Virus record (IMG/VR): IMGVR_UViG_3300017989_000003
Span: 1 to 64,000 of that record
Length of the DNA stretch: 64,000 bases
Strand: one strand, 5' to 3'
Source of the DNA: a virus
Positions within the stretch are counted from its first letter, which is position 1. Each line of letters opens with the position of its first letter. Both the position numbers and the translations under genes were made by a program. Under the pieces are notes generated by a model that ran no database searches, had not been told where the DNA came from, and saw nothing but the letters and a program-made list of their open reading frames with translations. Below, in pieces: positions 1 through 9,306 of the stretch.

Positions 1-1
1 A

Positions 2-268
2 GAAGAAGAAGTCGAGTTGGATGGAACTGATGAAGAAGTTGACGCTGATGGTGTGGACGATGAGGACGAGGATGAAGGCGCTGACGATGTTGATGATGAA
101 GACGAAGGTGAAGAAGACGAAGAGGACGGTGAAGAACCTAACGCTAAGGAATCTTCTCCAAAGAAAGTACCTCAAAAGAAAATAGTTCCTGGTAAGAAGA
201 AAAAGCGTTCTCAGTCGAGTAACTTATCTAAAAAGAAAAACGCAAAAAAGAAAAAAACAAAGACTTAA
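2..268 (+). CDS. C-terminal fragment of a protein with acidic then lysine-rich tail (5' partial)
   Basis: The frame is open from the left edge and ends at TAA 266-268, so only the last 88 residues are seen and the gene starts outside the window. The visible part is about 45 residues almost wholly Asp/Glu, followed by about 35 residues dominated by Lys. No folded domain is visible and I cannot name the protein. Its position just before neck genes fits a head-module protein (scaffold, decoration or core-like), but that is inference. The acidic-then-basic layout closely resembles the C-terminus of the gp32-like protein at 42.9 kb. Confidence 0.7.
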   Translation, partial: EEEVELDGTDEEVDADGVDDEDEDEGADDVDDEDEGEEDEEDGEEPNAKESSPKKVPQKKIVPGKKKKRSQSSNLSKKKNAKKKKTKT

Positions 269-281
269 ATGGTGATGCCTA

Positions 282-1007
282 ATGCCGTTAACTATGAGAG
301 GTTTAATTGATGACACGTTGTTGCGCCTTGGTATATCATCTCTTAACGTAGAGTTATCGGCGCAGGATTTAGCTATTGCGATTCAAGATGCTTTACGCTT
401 ATTTAATCAATACTCTCCTGGTCAGAATTGGGATAATATGGCGATTAGTGGTGCTGTGAATAAGTACCCAATTAGCCAGAGAAACGTTATTGACGTAATG
501 GATGTAAAGTTTATTCGGGAGTACACTACTTTTGATTACGGTCTGGATGTTATTCCAGACTTTTTTGTTAATCTAGGTGAGATAGAGCAGTGGTTTCAAC
601 GGCGTAATGACGCTGGACGGATTTTATCTTTTAATCCCGTGTGGGAAAGTCAGTGGGAGGTTAATTCATTAACTGGCGAGAGGGAACTAGTTTTATACAT
701 AGACGTTCCTGAAAATACAGCGTATTATTGCTCTTACTTGTACGCCTGGTATAGGGATACTTCGGATGATTTAGCTTATGGTTTACCCTCTATACCAGAG
801 AATCAAGCTACATGGGTTGAAGATTACACGTTATCAGCAGCAAAGTATATTTTGGGGCGTGTGTTAGATAAGTTTAAGGGTATTCCATCCCCAGGTGGTT
901 TTGGACTAGATGGGGCTGATTTACGAAATGAAGCCTTACAGGAAATGGAGACTCTGAAAAGAGATTTAATATCCCGTAAGAGACAGCCACCTCCAATTAT
1001 AGGATAA
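282..1007 (+). CDS. Putative neck/head-completion structural protein
   Basis: 241 residues. The start ATG 282 has GGTG seven bases upstream. The N-terminus (MRGLIDDTLLRLGISS) is a short helical region and the middle is beta-rich. Near the C-terminus is a block with YILGRVLDKFKGIPSPGG followed by a helix ending in charged residues; this kind of block recurs in head-to-tail connector proteins of large phages. It is separated by 3 nt from the next gene and forms one run with the following five structural genes. No catalytic motif is seen. The neck role is inferred from position between a head-type gene and tail genes; the family is not certain. Confidence 0.5.
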   Translation: MPLTMRGLIDDTLLRLGISSLNVELSAQDLAIAIQDALRLFNQYSPGQNWDNMAISGAVNKYPISQRNVIDVMDVKFIREYTTFDYGLDVIPDFFVNLGEIEQWFQRRNDAGRILSFNPVWESQWEVNSLTGERELVLYIDVPENTAYYCSYLYAWYRDTSDDLAYGLPSIPENQATWVEDYTLSAAKYILGRVLDKFKGIPSPGGFGLDGADLRNEALQEMETLKRDLISRKRQPPPIIG

Positions 1008-1010
1008 ATT

Positions 1011-1733
1011 ATGACAGAAGAATACGTACATTCTACTAAGCATTTATTCATGGAGTACGCTGGTACGAATATTACTTTTCGTATGTATACGCCTATAGAC
1101 TCTGCAATAGATGTTGACTTTTCAGAAATTGATTACGCTGAGTTTAATGTGTTAGATAGTAACAATTCTGTTATAGTCAGCAAGGACTCGAGAGATTTCC
1201 CTTTAGTGTTTGATTTCGATTCTTCTAATAGTATTACCATTGTGGAGTTTGTACCACTCGACACAAAGTTTGTCCCACCAGGAGCATATAGTATTCAAGT
1301 TTCTCTTGCGTTTACATGTGGTGAAGTTCTAAAGTATTTCTTTTTGGACTCATTGCATGTTCTTAAACCATACATAGTAGTTCCAGAAATAGTCGTAGAG
1401 CAAGGGTCTATAGTTATACCTAACGGAGCTCCTGTTGGATACGATTTTGGTGCTCACGCTGTTGGCTCTAGTATTGCTGTAACATTTAAGATTAAAAATG
1501 ACGGCGTTGGATACCTAGATATAACATCAATGACATTCGAAAGTGGTGATACAGGTGACTTTTCTATAGATGTCGTGGGCATGGATAGCAGAGTAGCGTC
1601 GCAAGGATTTACTAATTTTAACGTAATGTTTACACCAAAAGTTGTCGGAAATCGTTCAGTTATGTTGTCGATAGTAAGTACGGACTTTAGGAATACTCCT
1701 TATAAGTTCGGTATAAAAGGGGCTGGTCTTTAG
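1011..1733 (+). CDS. Virion structural protein with C-terminal Ig-like (ASH/HYDIN-type) domain
   Basis: 240 residues; ATG 1011 follows AGGA that overlaps the upstream stop region. Residues 1-120 are beta-rich with no motif I recognise. Residues about 140-240 have the layout of ASH/HYDIN or choice-of-anchor-D Ig-like modules: YDFGAHAVGSSIAVTFKIKN, then DITSMTF, a phenylalanine-rich strand (FNVMFTPKVVGNR) and a final FGIKGAG. Such modules decorate surface and structural proteins. Nothing enzymatic is visible. In context it is probably a neck or head-surface protein; the exact role is unknown. Confidence 0.5.
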   Translation: MTEEYVHSTKHLFMEYAGTNITFRMYTPIDSAIDVDFSEIDYAEFNVLDSNNSVIVSKDSRDFPLVFDFDSSNSITIVEFVPLDTKFVPPGAYSIQVSLAFTCGEVLKYFFLDSLHVLKPYIVVPEIVVEQGSIVIPNGAPVGYDFGAHAVGSSIAVTFKIKNDGVGYLDITSMTFESGDTGDFSIDVVGMDSRVASQGFTNFNVMFTPKVVGNRSVMLSIVSTDFRNTPYKFGIKGAGL

Positions 1734-1745
1734 TGGGAGGTAGTA

Positions 1746-2537
1746 ATGCCAACAGCGATAATTAAAAAGGCGTCAGAGCAAACGGGTCGTAGTGTGAAAA
1801 AACTCGAGAGCATGTGGAAGAAAATAGAATCTAGTGTGAACAAGAACCCAAAGTATAAGGGGTACGCTAAAGATAAGAAATACGCGATAATTATGGGCGC
1901 GTTTGTTAAGAGTTCTGGCTATACTCCTGCTACTGAATCTGTAGTTGTAAATGTCGTACCATTACGTGATTTGGACGAAGACGACGTTATTGCTATGGCT
2001 AGAAGTAAAGACGGGCGGGGTCTTATTATAATTGAACTTCCAATGGAAGGCGTGTCAGAAAGATTTCTTTTATTTAAGACATCAAAGGCAGTAGAGATTG
2101 ATGAGGACTACGCTTTTGGTAACCTATATTCCGTTTACGACGATTTTCGTTCAATATCGGGTTGTATTTCTGATGTTACGCGCAAGATAATGAGTAAGTT
2201 ACCAAAAGATGCTTTTGCAGGTAACTACGCTAAGTACGATGAGAAATACGAAGAAGTACGGAGTAAAGTTAAGGATAAGATTATCGAATCTTTTAAGATA
2301 CCAGGTAACGAAGGTTCCAACAGGGTATTCCAGTTAAGTGAGGATGAATTTGATGACATAAAGTGCCTGGAAGACCCCACTGGTTTCCATGCTTTGTGGT
2401 CTCCCCAGATGGAGACTACGACTGACTTTTTTCACTGTTTATACGCTATAGATAAAGACGCGGCTATAAAGTTAGTTCGTGAAGGAACTTTATTCTCAGT
2501 GCATAGATATTTCTCAGATAAATCATTTGGAGCGTAG
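1746..2537 (+). CDS. Conserved phage protein with N-terminal YAIIMGAF-type motif, function unknown
   Basis: 263 residues; ATG 1746 is preceded by GGGAGG. The first 55 residues (PTAIIKKASEQTGRSVKKLE, then YAIIMGAFVKSSG) resemble a short helical module found at the ends of various phage proteins, where a YxIxxGxFKK signature recurs. The rest is mixed alpha/beta without catalytic motifs that I can see. It lies inside the neck operon and the next gene starts 1 nt after its stop. A head or connector-associated role is inferred only from neighbours. Confidence 0.5.
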   Translation: MPTAIIKKASEQTGRSVKKLESMWKKIESSVNKNPKYKGYAKDKKYAIIMGAFVKSSGYTPATESVVVNVVPLRDLDEDDVIAMARSKDGRGLIIIELPMEGVSERFLLFKTSKAVEIDEDYAFGNLYSVYDDFRSISGCISDVTRKIMSKLPKDAFAGNYAKYDEKYEEVRSKVKDKIIESFKIPGNEGSNRVFQLSEDEFDDIKCLEDPTGFHALWSPQMETTTDFFHCLYAIDKDAAIKLVREGTLFSVHRYFSDKSFGA

Positions 2538-2538
2538 T

Positions 2539-3132
2539 ATGTCGTATTTACCGCCGAGGGTTATTAATGACACTTTATTACCTACGGCTAATAATCCATA
2601 CAAAGACTTAAAAGTTACCTGTAGTTTGCTTGTTGAGCAGTGGAGAAGATTTTATCCAGTAATTAAGTATAAGATGATAAAGGTTGACTTGCAGGAAGCT
2701 GTCAATGATGCTGTGGGACGTGTTCCGTATACTAAGGTAGATGATTTATACGGAGAGAGTGTCCCTGATTCATCAATTTTGAGTAATGATTGGCACCAGC
2801 CACATGCTCAAGACCCTGAGGGGGAAGAATTAGATGCTACTCAGCATACTAAATACGAAGACGCTATTGATGTCAATATTCGTGTTGAAGTCGTATCCGA
2901 TGAGAAAGTTATTGGAACTGTATCTACGATTAACGACGAGCGTGATTTGGTGCTGTACATACCTACGTCACTTCTTGATTTAGTTGGTATAACTATATCG
3001 GCAGGCGATGTTTTTGAGTGGGATGGGGATAACTACGAAGTTGTAGCACATAATTTTGAGCAGAGATGGAAAAACACGAATTATTATTTGTTTATAAGAT
3101 TTTATGCTAAGAGACAAGAGATTGGGTCTTAG
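2539..3132 (+). CDS. Putative head-tail connector structural protein
   Basis: 197 residues if ATG 2539 is used. GGAGCG lies just upstream and this start avoids overlap with the preceding gene; an upstream GTG at 2479 would give a longer version and is less likely. The C-terminal half is beta-rich (DERDLVLYIPTSLLDLVGIT, then DVFEWDGDNYEVV, then a long strand ending FIRFYAKRQE), similar in style to small connector or stopper proteins that sit below the portal. No catalytic residues are seen. Assignment is by position and fold impression. Confidence 0.45.
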   Translation: MSYLPPRVINDTLLPTANNPYKDLKVTCSLLVEQWRRFYPVIKYKMIKVDLQEAVNDAVGRVPYTKVDDLYGESVPDSSILSNDWHQPHAQDPEGEELDATQHTKYEDAIDVNIRVEVVSDEKVIGTVSTINDERDLVLYIPTSLLDLVGITISAGDVFEWDGDNYEVVAHNFEQRWKNTNYYLFIRFYAKRQEIGS

Positions 3133-3134
3133 AT

Positions 3135-4025
3135 ATGGCTAGAGCATCGAGATTAAAATTAAAGCACGTCAGTGGTGTTAATGAGGTTTTATATAAACTA
3201 AAAAGGGCTGAGGATGCTATTGCGCGTAGGTCTATGGAGTTGTTGTTTTTTCTAACTTCTGCTGTTCATTATGACTTTATTTACAGAATAGTAAACGGTC
3301 AAGTTGAGGATATGTTTCAGCTTACTCCGAATAGTATATGTTACCTTCTTGACCTAAAATGGGAAAAGGCGGGGCATGACAAATTATTTATGTATTCTGG
3401 AAAGTACATTAAAAATATACAAATTATTAACTATGCGTCTAGGGTAGAGAATGTAAAGACCAGGGCTGTCTCAGCTGTTATTGGTGTGAGTAGTGATAGT
3501 CATGACCTAGCTATTAAACTTGAGGAAGGGTTTATGACTACTGTGAATGGCAAGACATATAATGTCCCAGCTAGACCACTTTGGGAGAGATACGGTATTT
3601 TCATAAAGCGTATTATGGATGCGAAAGGTTTTTCGTACTTAGAAGACTCCGAGTGGTTAGACGAATTTAATGCGTACTATAAGGATATGGCGGCGGTTAT
3701 TAAAGACGACTTACGCACGCGTGGTAGAAAATCTGACCCTTTTAGAATATTGAAGATGGAGAAAACTACGATAAAGGGATTAATATCTACAGAATACCCG
3801 AGCTTTGGTACTCCTAACGATATTGTTGACATAGCTCTTAGACATAAATCCGATATGACTCAGAAAGCTTGGAAGAATATAGTTCGTAAATTCAATAAAA
3901 AAGTTAAGGAAGGTCTGTTCCCAAAAAGTATAATGGATAGAATAGGAAAGGCTAGTGGTTCACACGTAAGTGACAACATGGTATTTCCTCAATCTGATAT
4001 ATATTTGTCGTCAGAACTTGATTAA
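3135..4025 (+). CDS. HK97 gp10-like tail completion/virion morphogenesis protein
   Basis: 296 residues; ATG 3135 follows the upstream stop directly. A helical N-terminus precedes a region with the signature of HK97-gp10/phage virion morphogenesis proteins: AIKLEEGFMTTVNGKTYNV, followed by PARPLWERYG, the equivalent of the family's PARPFL box. The C-terminal 100 residues are lysine-rich and helical, longer than the usual 110-150-residue family members. In this family the product joins or terminates the tail at the neck. The surrounding genes (connector before, tail genes after) agree. Confidence 0.5.
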   Translation: MARASRLKLKHVSGVNEVLYKLKRAEDAIARRSMELLFFLTSAVHYDFIYRIVNGQVEDMFQLTPNSICYLLDLKWEKAGHDKLFMYSGKYIKNIQIINYASRVENVKTRAVSAVIGVSSDSHDLAIKLEEGFMTTVNGKTYNVPARPLWERYGIFIKRIMDAKGFSYLEDSEWLDEFNAYYKDMAAVIKDDLRTRGRKSDPFRILKMEKTTIKGLISTEYPSFGTPNDIVDIALRHKSDMTQKAWKNIVRKFNKKVKEGLFPKSIMDRIGKASGSHVSDNMVFPQSDIYLSSELD

Positions 4026-4035
4026 TGGTGGTTTT

Positions 4036-4425
4036 ATGAGTTGTAAACTGTATTATGCAAAGACCGGAGTCATACGTACGTATGACAGTGTTGACTTTGA
4101 AATTAAGCTAGGGTTTGGTGTTAAGATTACGAAATGTATTAGGTTACAGCTTGGAATTCCTAAAGTTAAGGAATTTCTAAAAGCTAAAGCTAAAAGGTGT
4201 ATAGTTATACTATTCGGGGGTAAGAAAGTTCTTTTGGAAGTTACCGCCGATGAGCAGGCGGCTGCTGTGTATGCTATGCGGAAGTGTGGTAGTAGTGAAT
4301 ATGTTGTTGATATCGATGTTGAGAGCGCGGTGGATGTGACGCAGGTTATGCGAGAGTTGTACAAGCATGACTTTAGTCCTGATTACCTTGTGAATAATAT
4401 CTTGAAAATTGATAATTCTGAATGA
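4036..4425 (+). CDS. Small phage protein with SNase-like core, function unknown
   Basis: 129 residues from ATG 4036, which has GGTGGT upstream; a longer in-frame start at 3970 would lie inside the previous gene. The stretch IRLQLGIPKVKEFLKAKAKR followed by ILFGGKKVLLEV loosely follows the thermonuclease (SNase) pattern of RLxGIDxPE, helix, then GKxVxLE, but the catalytic Arg/Glu set is not evident. It may be a catalytically dead OB-type fold; this is a weak call. The TGA stop at 4423-4425 is formed by the first bases of a dispersed palindromic element. Confidence 0.4.
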   Translation: MSCKLYYAKTGVIRTYDSVDFEIKLGFGVKITKCIRLQLGIPKVKEFLKAKAKRCIVILFGGKKVLLEVTADEQAAAVYAMRKCGSSEYVVDIDVESAVDVTQVMRELYKHDFSPDYLVNNILKIDNSE

Positions 4426-4455
4426 CAGTTGTCGTCAAGTGGTAATTCGTTACTG
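4424..4455 (-). repeat. Dispersed palindromic element, copy 1 (inverted, half)
   Basis: GACAGTTGTCGTCAAGTGGT and the following AATTCGTTACTG are the reverse complement of the right half of the copies at 13.7 and 26.6 kb, with one substitution in the CAAGGGG arm. The second arm is absent, so this copy would not form the long hairpin. It abuts the upstream gene so that the TGA of the element is that gene's stop codon. Confidence 0.75.
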
Positions 4456-4495
4456 CGGTCATCGTAGTGTTGTGTTTTATTAACTAACGTACTAG

Positions 4496-6145
4496 ATGTG
4501 GTACACTATGGGAATGCCTTATTCTTTATTAGACCAGTATAGAATTTATGATGTTGCTGTGAGGGACTTTCTTAGTGAGTTTCTTGTGGATTATGGTGAC
4601 ATATCTGGTGGTACGAAAAAGAATTATCCTATACTTACAATTATGTCTACACCTGAAAGAGCGTTTGCGCGGATGTATTCTGTCCTCATTAGAAAAGGAT
4701 GGATTAAAGAGGCTACTAAGGAACAGACCCTATCTGAAGCACAGTTGTATAAGACTGTTCCGTTACCATTTGTATCTTTTGCTAGGCGTGAGTCTACACT
4801 AGACTTTTCGCGTTCTAACGCCCCTTTTATCTTTAATAAATTTGAACGTATGCCTGACGGCTCTACTATAAATCACCCACATCCTGTACCTTATGATATA
4901 GTGTACGAGATGGTTCTATGGTGTAAAAAAAGATATACTGCGAATTATTTCGAAGAGTGGGTGAATGGTCTCGTTGGATATCGAGGTTCTGCCCCACAAG
5001 AGTTATTTTTACATGTTGACCTAGGATTGTGGGGGACGCAAATTCATGGGTTTAGGCTAGACAGTATGTATGAAACTTCTAACCATACTGGTTTGTTATT
5101 TGGCTTTAGGGATTATACGTATACAATGAGTTGGACACTGAAAGGATGGTTGTTTAAGCGTCCAGATTACGATAATGACCGAGGTAGTGTATTTGTTAGC
5201 CAAACTCACCAATATTATGAAGTTGACAAAACGGTTACTCCTGCGGTAATACATAAAATGTCGACGGGAGTATCGACTAGAAATTTAATGGAGTATCTGT
5301 CTCCAGTTTACAATGTTGAGGCGATGTTTGATACGAAAGATTCCACTGTTGAGATTAGCAGTGATAATTCAGATAATAGGTATAACTATCTTGCGCCGTA
5401 TATTAACGGGACACCCCCAGCTTATAAATTCTCATTTAGCAGTATAAGTTCATACGTTAGAACAAAACGGATGTTACTTCATAATTATGACTCTATAGTC
5501 GCTATAAGATTTACAAGCAAAAGAATCACTCACCCCGCTGCGTTTTTCGATGTAATGGACAAAGATTTTAATATCATACGTAGGATTAATTTACCCGTTG
5601 CGAGTGATTGGAGCCGTATGCAAGAAATTTTTGTTCGAGTTTCAAACGGATTCTTCCTTAATTGGCACGCGGATAGTGGGGATATTCTGGTTGACGGACT
5701 TTCTGCATTTATCAGAGAACCTTACCGTGGAAGCAACGAATTTATAAATGATGCGGATATGAACGACCCTGGTGTAGCAGCTTGGACAGCGTTAGGTTTA
5801 GCTGGACTAAGTAAAGTTGTTACACCGTCTGGTAATTCTCTTAGAGTTGACACAACAAATGTTCTTGACGGTGTGTCACAAGATACTGTAGTTGACCGTA
5901 TGGGTATTTACTTTCTTGAGATAGAAGTTGTTGAGGCGACTTCTGATTACCAATTAACCTTTACTAATGGTTCAGAAAGTGATACAATTTTAATAAAACC
6001 ACTTGTAGATAAGTCTGTTTGTTTGGTATTATTTACGAGCAGTAACTTTAATGTTAAAATAGAGCAAGTTGGCTCGAGTGGTCACATCATAATTAACGAA
6101 ATAAGTATACGCTCCTTTAAGGGAGCGCCTCTTCTTCAGATATAG
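4496..6145 (+). CDS. Large tail/neck structural protein with C-terminal beta-jellyroll-like region
   Basis: 549 residues. Three ATGs are in frame (4496, 4508, 4514) and no strong ribosome site separates them; MPYSLLDQYRIYD (4514) is a good candidate start. Residues 1-250 are mixed, with YDIVYEMVLWCKKRYT and EEWVNGLVGYRG. Residues 250-549 are beta-rich and resemble a carbohydrate-binding jellyroll repeat (YDSIVAIRFTSKRI, then FFDVMDKDFN). It directly precedes the sheath gene after a small ORF, where T4-like phages carry terminator or sheath-completion proteins, so a tail-terminator or sheath-stabiliser role is possible. I do not recognise the family. Confidence 0.5.
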   Translation: MWYTMGMPYSLLDQYRIYDVAVRDFLSEFLVDYGDISGGTKKNYPILTIMSTPERAFARMYSVLIRKGWIKEATKEQTLSEAQLYKTVPLPFVSFARRESTLDFSRSNAPFIFNKFERMPDGSTINHPHPVPYDIVYEMVLWCKKRYTANYFEEWVNGLVGYRGSAPQELFLHVDLGLWGTQIHGFRLDSMYETSNHTGLLFGFRDYTYTMSWTLKGWLFKRPDYDNDRGSVFVSQTHQYYEVDKTVTPAVIHKMSTGVSTRNLMEYLSPVYNVEAMFDTKDSTVEISSDNSDNRYNYLAPYINGTPPAYKFSFSSISSYVRTKRMLLHNYDSIVAIRFTSKRITHPAAFFDVMDKDFNIIRRINLPVASDWSRMQEIFVRVSNGFFLNWHADSGDILVDGLSAFIREPYRGSNEFINDADMNDPGVAAWTALGLAGLSKVVTPSGNSLRVDTTNVLDGVSQDTVVDRMGIYFLEIEVVEATSDYQLTFTNGSESDTILIKPLVDKSVCLVLFTSSNFNVKIEQVGSSGHIIINEISIRSFKGAPLLQI

Positions 6146-6202
6146 TTGTCATATGTGGTCTAAGGTGTATCTAACAAAGTTTTACGGCTGAAGAGGCATA
6201 TT

Positions 6203-6409
6203 ATGACGAACCAGATTAAACTAGTTAATATGACTCGGCAACTTATCCGCACGCAGTTATATAAAGCGGGTAAGATAGGTAAGTCTGAACTGGAGATTGC
6301 GTTGGCGCCTAAAGAGACGTCCATTATCTTTCCAGAGGAGTTACTTACCCCTATTGCCAAAACACAAATCAAAAAGAAATTCTTGAGAAAAATTGTTGTC
6401 ACCACCTAA
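6203..6409 (+). CDS. Small protein of unknown function upstream of the sheath gene
   Basis: 68 residues; ATG 6203 has AAGAGG eight bases upstream. The sequence is basic at both ends (KAGKIGKSELEIALAPKE in the middle, KKKFLRKIVV at the end), with no recognised motif. It sits alone between the 549-residue tail protein and the sheath gene, on the coding strand and with its own ribosome site, which argues that it is real. The opposite-strand frame over the same bases has no ribosome site and is disregarded. Confidence 0.5.
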   Translation: MTNQIKLVNMTRQLIRTQLYKAGKIGKSELEIALAPKETSIIFPEELLTPIAKTQIKKKFLRKIVVTT

Positions 6410-6462
6410 AAATAACATGCGTTATTCAGTGGCTTCTTAATAATGAATTATAGGAGGTGATA

Positions 6463-8586
6463 ATGCCTAAGATAGACCCAGGCGTATACACCGAGACTCG
6501 AGATGAGTCTGAGTACGCTAATCTTGGTGGTGCTACTATTTTCGGTGTAGTAGGTACTGCCACAAAAGGTGAGATAAATAAACCTATCCTATGTTACGGG
6601 GAGCAAGACCTAGTTAACAAAGTGGGTTTACCTCTTACTTCTCTTCCAGATTATGCTGTTCAGTCAGCCATACAGTTTTTGCAGAGGGGTCAGATTGTTG
6701 CGTTTCTAAGGGTTGAGAGCGGTCTGACACCAGCTGTAGAGTCATCTGTGACAATAAATGACTATCCTTCTGATTCTTCTCCCACTGTTGACTTCGAGGC
6801 TATCTCTCCTGGAACATGGGGTGATGACCTAAAAGTTCAGATATTGCTTGAAGAAGATGATGAGTATAGTGAGGTTCTTGGTCAAGGAGATGGTATTACT
6901 ACTAATTTCCAATCTATTCCTGTTGCTAATATTAGCTCATTGACTAATTTCCCGGTTCTTCCAGGCACAGTTCAGATAAATGCTATTGTTGGTAGTAACG
7001 TAGTGGTATTTACTGACGACGGTCTTGGTAATTTAGCGGGTCCAGCTGTTGGTGATATAGGTACTGTTGATTATGAGACCGGTGACCTTGTGGTAGTTTT
7101 TGGTGGTAGTGGTGCACCTGATAACCTCACTGACATTACGGCTACATATCGTTCAGTACAGTACAACGAGACGTTTACTGCTACAGGTGGTGCTACAGTC
7201 CAATGGGACGAAACTCTTGCTGGAAATCCTGTCTTATCGTATGAAAATACCAACTTAATACAGCCTAACACTGTTTACGTGATGGGGAGTGATGGTGCTG
7301 GTGGTATGACTACGATAGGTGTCGACAATGGCGCTGGAGCGATAACTGGAACTAACATTGCTGCTGGAACCATTGATTACGTCACAGGAGCTATTTCAAT
7401 AACACTATTTCCAGCAGCTGCGTCACAACTTGTTGTATGCTACAGAGACCCGTATTTTGATGTGGCAATTCAAGCACTAGCTGATAGGTACGGCGCTGTT
7501 GCTGAAGTTGAAAAGTTTGAAGATGTCGTTATGGACTCTAATTCCGAAAGGTATATAGAGGACGTAATAAACGACGGTATTTCTGGAGAGATAGCTAAGT
7601 CAGCTTATGTGACAGCTACTGTTCCGTTAGTACCATCTGGGTATCAACCTATGTCTGGATTGTATGATTTAGCGGGTGGTGGCGATGGCACAGCTGGTAT
7701 CGCTGATGCGGATTACATTGGCACGTATGCTGGTGGTTCTGCAAGTGGACTTCAGGTTATGGCTAATCCTGAATCTGTAGTTATCGACTTATTGGCAGTT
7801 CCTGGAGTGTCGAGCGGCTCGGTTGTAAATGCAGGATTAGCTGTGTGTGCTGACAGAAAAGACGCTATGTTTATAGTAGACCCACCGTTTGGTTTAACTA
7901 CTACTGACGTTGCGAATTGGCACAATGGTATTGGGTATTCCCATGCTGCGTTTAACAATGAATACGGTATATTGGATTGGGCGTGGATAAAACGTTATGA
8001 TGCGTATAACCGTATGGATGTATGGCTTCCACCTTCGGGTTTTGCCGCTGCACAGATGGCGTACACTGATGAAGTTTCTTACCCATGGAATGCTCCAGCT
8101 GGTAGAAACAGAGGTGTGTTACGTGACGCTCAGGAAGTGGAATACTCTCCTACAAGAGCAGAGCGTATTATTCTGTATGGGCATCCAAACGCGATTAATT
8201 CGATTGTGGATTTCCAGAACACTGGAATTGTCATTTGGGGACAAAAAACACTTTATAGACGTAATACTGCGCGAAACCGCGTGAATGTTATGCGTATGAT
8301 GTGTTACATCCAAAGAAGTGTGGTCTCATCGTGTGAATATTTGACTTTCGAACAGAATGACGCTTTTCTGTGGGCTAGATTTAAGGCGCTTGTTGACCCT
8401 ATATTCTCTAGTATCAAATCGTCTGGTGGTTTAGAAGATTACACAATTATTTGTGATGAGTCTACTAATCCTCCTGCGGTTAGAGACCAGCTTGAAATGC
8501 ACGCAAGGGTCATACTTGTGCCGTTAAAGACTGCTGAGAAGATAGTCATTGAGTTTGTTCTTGAAGGTGCCGGCGCATCAGTTTAA
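6463..8586 (+). CDS. Contractile tail sheath protein with two inserted beta domains
   Basis: 707 residues; ATG 6463 follows a near-perfect Shine-Dalgarno AGGAGGTGA (6452-6460). The N-terminus PKIDPGVYTETRDES and GGATIFGVVGTATKGEINKP are classic sheath motifs. The C-terminal half shows the conserved sheath core (WAWIKRYDAYNRMDVWLPPS, then GRNRGVLRDAQEVEY, NSIVDFQNTGIVIWGQKTL and YIQRSV). Between them, residues about 140-330 hold two copies of a domain with a DDGxG...GTxDYxTG signature that also fills the baseplate proteins downstream. It polymerises around the tube and contracts on infection. Five tube paralogues follow. Confidence 0.95.
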   Translation: MPKIDPGVYTETRDESEYANLGGATIFGVVGTATKGEINKPILCYGEQDLVNKVGLPLTSLPDYAVQSAIQFLQRGQIVAFLRVESGLTPAVESSVTINDYPSDSSPTVDFEAISPGTWGDDLKVQILLEEDDEYSEVLGQGDGITTNFQSIPVANISSLTNFPVLPGTVQINAIVGSNVVVFTDDGLGNLAGPAVGDIGTVDYETGDLVVVFGGSGAPDNLTDITATYRSVQYNETFTATGGATVQWDETLAGNPVLSYENTNLIQPNTVYVMGSDGAGGMTTIGVDNGAGAITGTNIAAGTIDYVTGAISITLFPAAASQLVVCYRDPYFDVAIQALADRYGAVAEVEKFEDVVMDSNSERYIEDVINDGISGEIAKSAYVTATVPLVPSGYQPMSGLYDLAGGGDGTAGIADADYIGTYAGGSASGLQVMANPESVVIDLLAVPGVSSGSVVNAGLAVCADRKDAMFIVDPPFGLTTTDVANWHNGIGYSHAAFNNEYGILDWAWIKRYDAYNRMDVWLPPSGFAAAQMAYTDEVSYPWNAPAGRNRGVLRDAQEVEYSPTRAERIILYGHPNAINSIVDFQNTGIVIWGQKTLYRRNTARNRVNVMRMMCYIQRSVVSSCEYLTFEQNDAFLWARFKALVDPIFSSIKSSGGLEDYTIICDESTNPPAVRDQLEMHARVILVPLKTAEKIVIEFVLEGAGASV

Positions 8587-8600
8587 GAAAGAGGTGATTT

Positions 8601-9245
8601 ATGATGCCAGTTAGACTAGACGCAAGTCACTTAGGTACTTATGGCTCAAAGCAGACATTTGAACCTCAGCGTCAAAACAACTCGTTGTTGTTCTTAACTG
8701 GATTGCCAGCTCTTTTATCTGCTGGTGGTTTTGCAGCTAATCAGGACGCTGAAAGTATTATCGCTCTCAGTATTGATTCTTTCCCTGCTCCGAAGTATTC
8801 GAATAACATAATAGAAGTACCGTACAATAACATGCGAGTTAAATTTGCGGGTTCTATGATGTTCGAAGATATGGACGTGCAGCTTAAGGATTTTGTAGAT
8901 TCTGATACTGCGAAACTGTTACATCAGTGGAGACTGTGCTGCTCTAATCCTGTTAATGGTGCGGTTGGATTTGCGCGCGAATATAAGTTAAATGGAGTCT
9001 TTGTGGCGTTATACCCACCTGATGGACGACCTGATTACTTTAGGTATTTCCAGCTTGATGGTGTATGGCTTTCGAGACTAGACCAGGGTGATATTGACCA
9101 TGCATCTGACGACTATTTACGTATAATTGCCACACTTACGTGTGATAGAATTATACCTCTATTAGCTCTTGATGCTGGCGTTTCCCCAGAGAATGTCGGT
9201 GCTGGTAGTGGTTTTTCCACTCTAACTCCGCCTAAGACTCCATAG
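8601..9245 (+). CDS. Tail tube protein, paralogue 1 (probable main tube)
   Basis: 214 residues; GAGGTG precedes ATG 8601 and ATG 8604, and the second gives the better spacing. Motifs shared with the four following genes: FEPQRQN near residue 22, a DxQLKDFVDSDTAKLLHQW segment near 95, NPVNGAVGFA near 117, and a C-terminal YFQLDGVW...GDIDHASDDYLRI...CDRIIP block. This is the T4 gp19/contractile-tube family fold. Being first after the sheath and the most regular in sequence, it is the best candidate for the major tube subunit; the others may be tube ends or minor tube proteins. Confidence 0.8.
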   Translation: MMPVRLDASHLGTYGSKQTFEPQRQNNSLLFLTGLPALLSAGGFAANQDAESIIALSIDSFPAPKYSNNIIEVPYNNMRVKFAGSMMFEDMDVQLKDFVDSDTAKLLHQWRLCCSNPVNGAVGFAREYKLNGVFVALYPPDGRPDYFRYFQLDGVWLSRLDQGDIDHASDDYLRIIATLTCDRIIPLLALDAGVSPENVGAGSGFSTLTPPKTP

Positions 9246-9306
9246 ATGTATTAATAATGGGGGTTGGTTGACGCCAATCCCCTTATTCTTACTGTTAGGA
9301 ATGTTT

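Noticed and set aside
6110-6127. Hairpin CGCTCC/GGAGCG at the end of the 549-residue gene as terminator
   Set aside because: Stem of only 6 bp inside coding sequence with no clear T-tract; too weak to claim.
6160-6405. Minus-strand frame opposite the small gene before the sheath
   Set aside because: The + strand frame has AAGAGG and fits the operon; the minus one has no site.
9259-9282. GGGG/CCCC imperfect hairpin between tube paralogues 1 and 2 as terminator
   Set aside because: Bulged stem followed by a mixed T stretch, and the downstream genes continue the same array; noted but not claimed.
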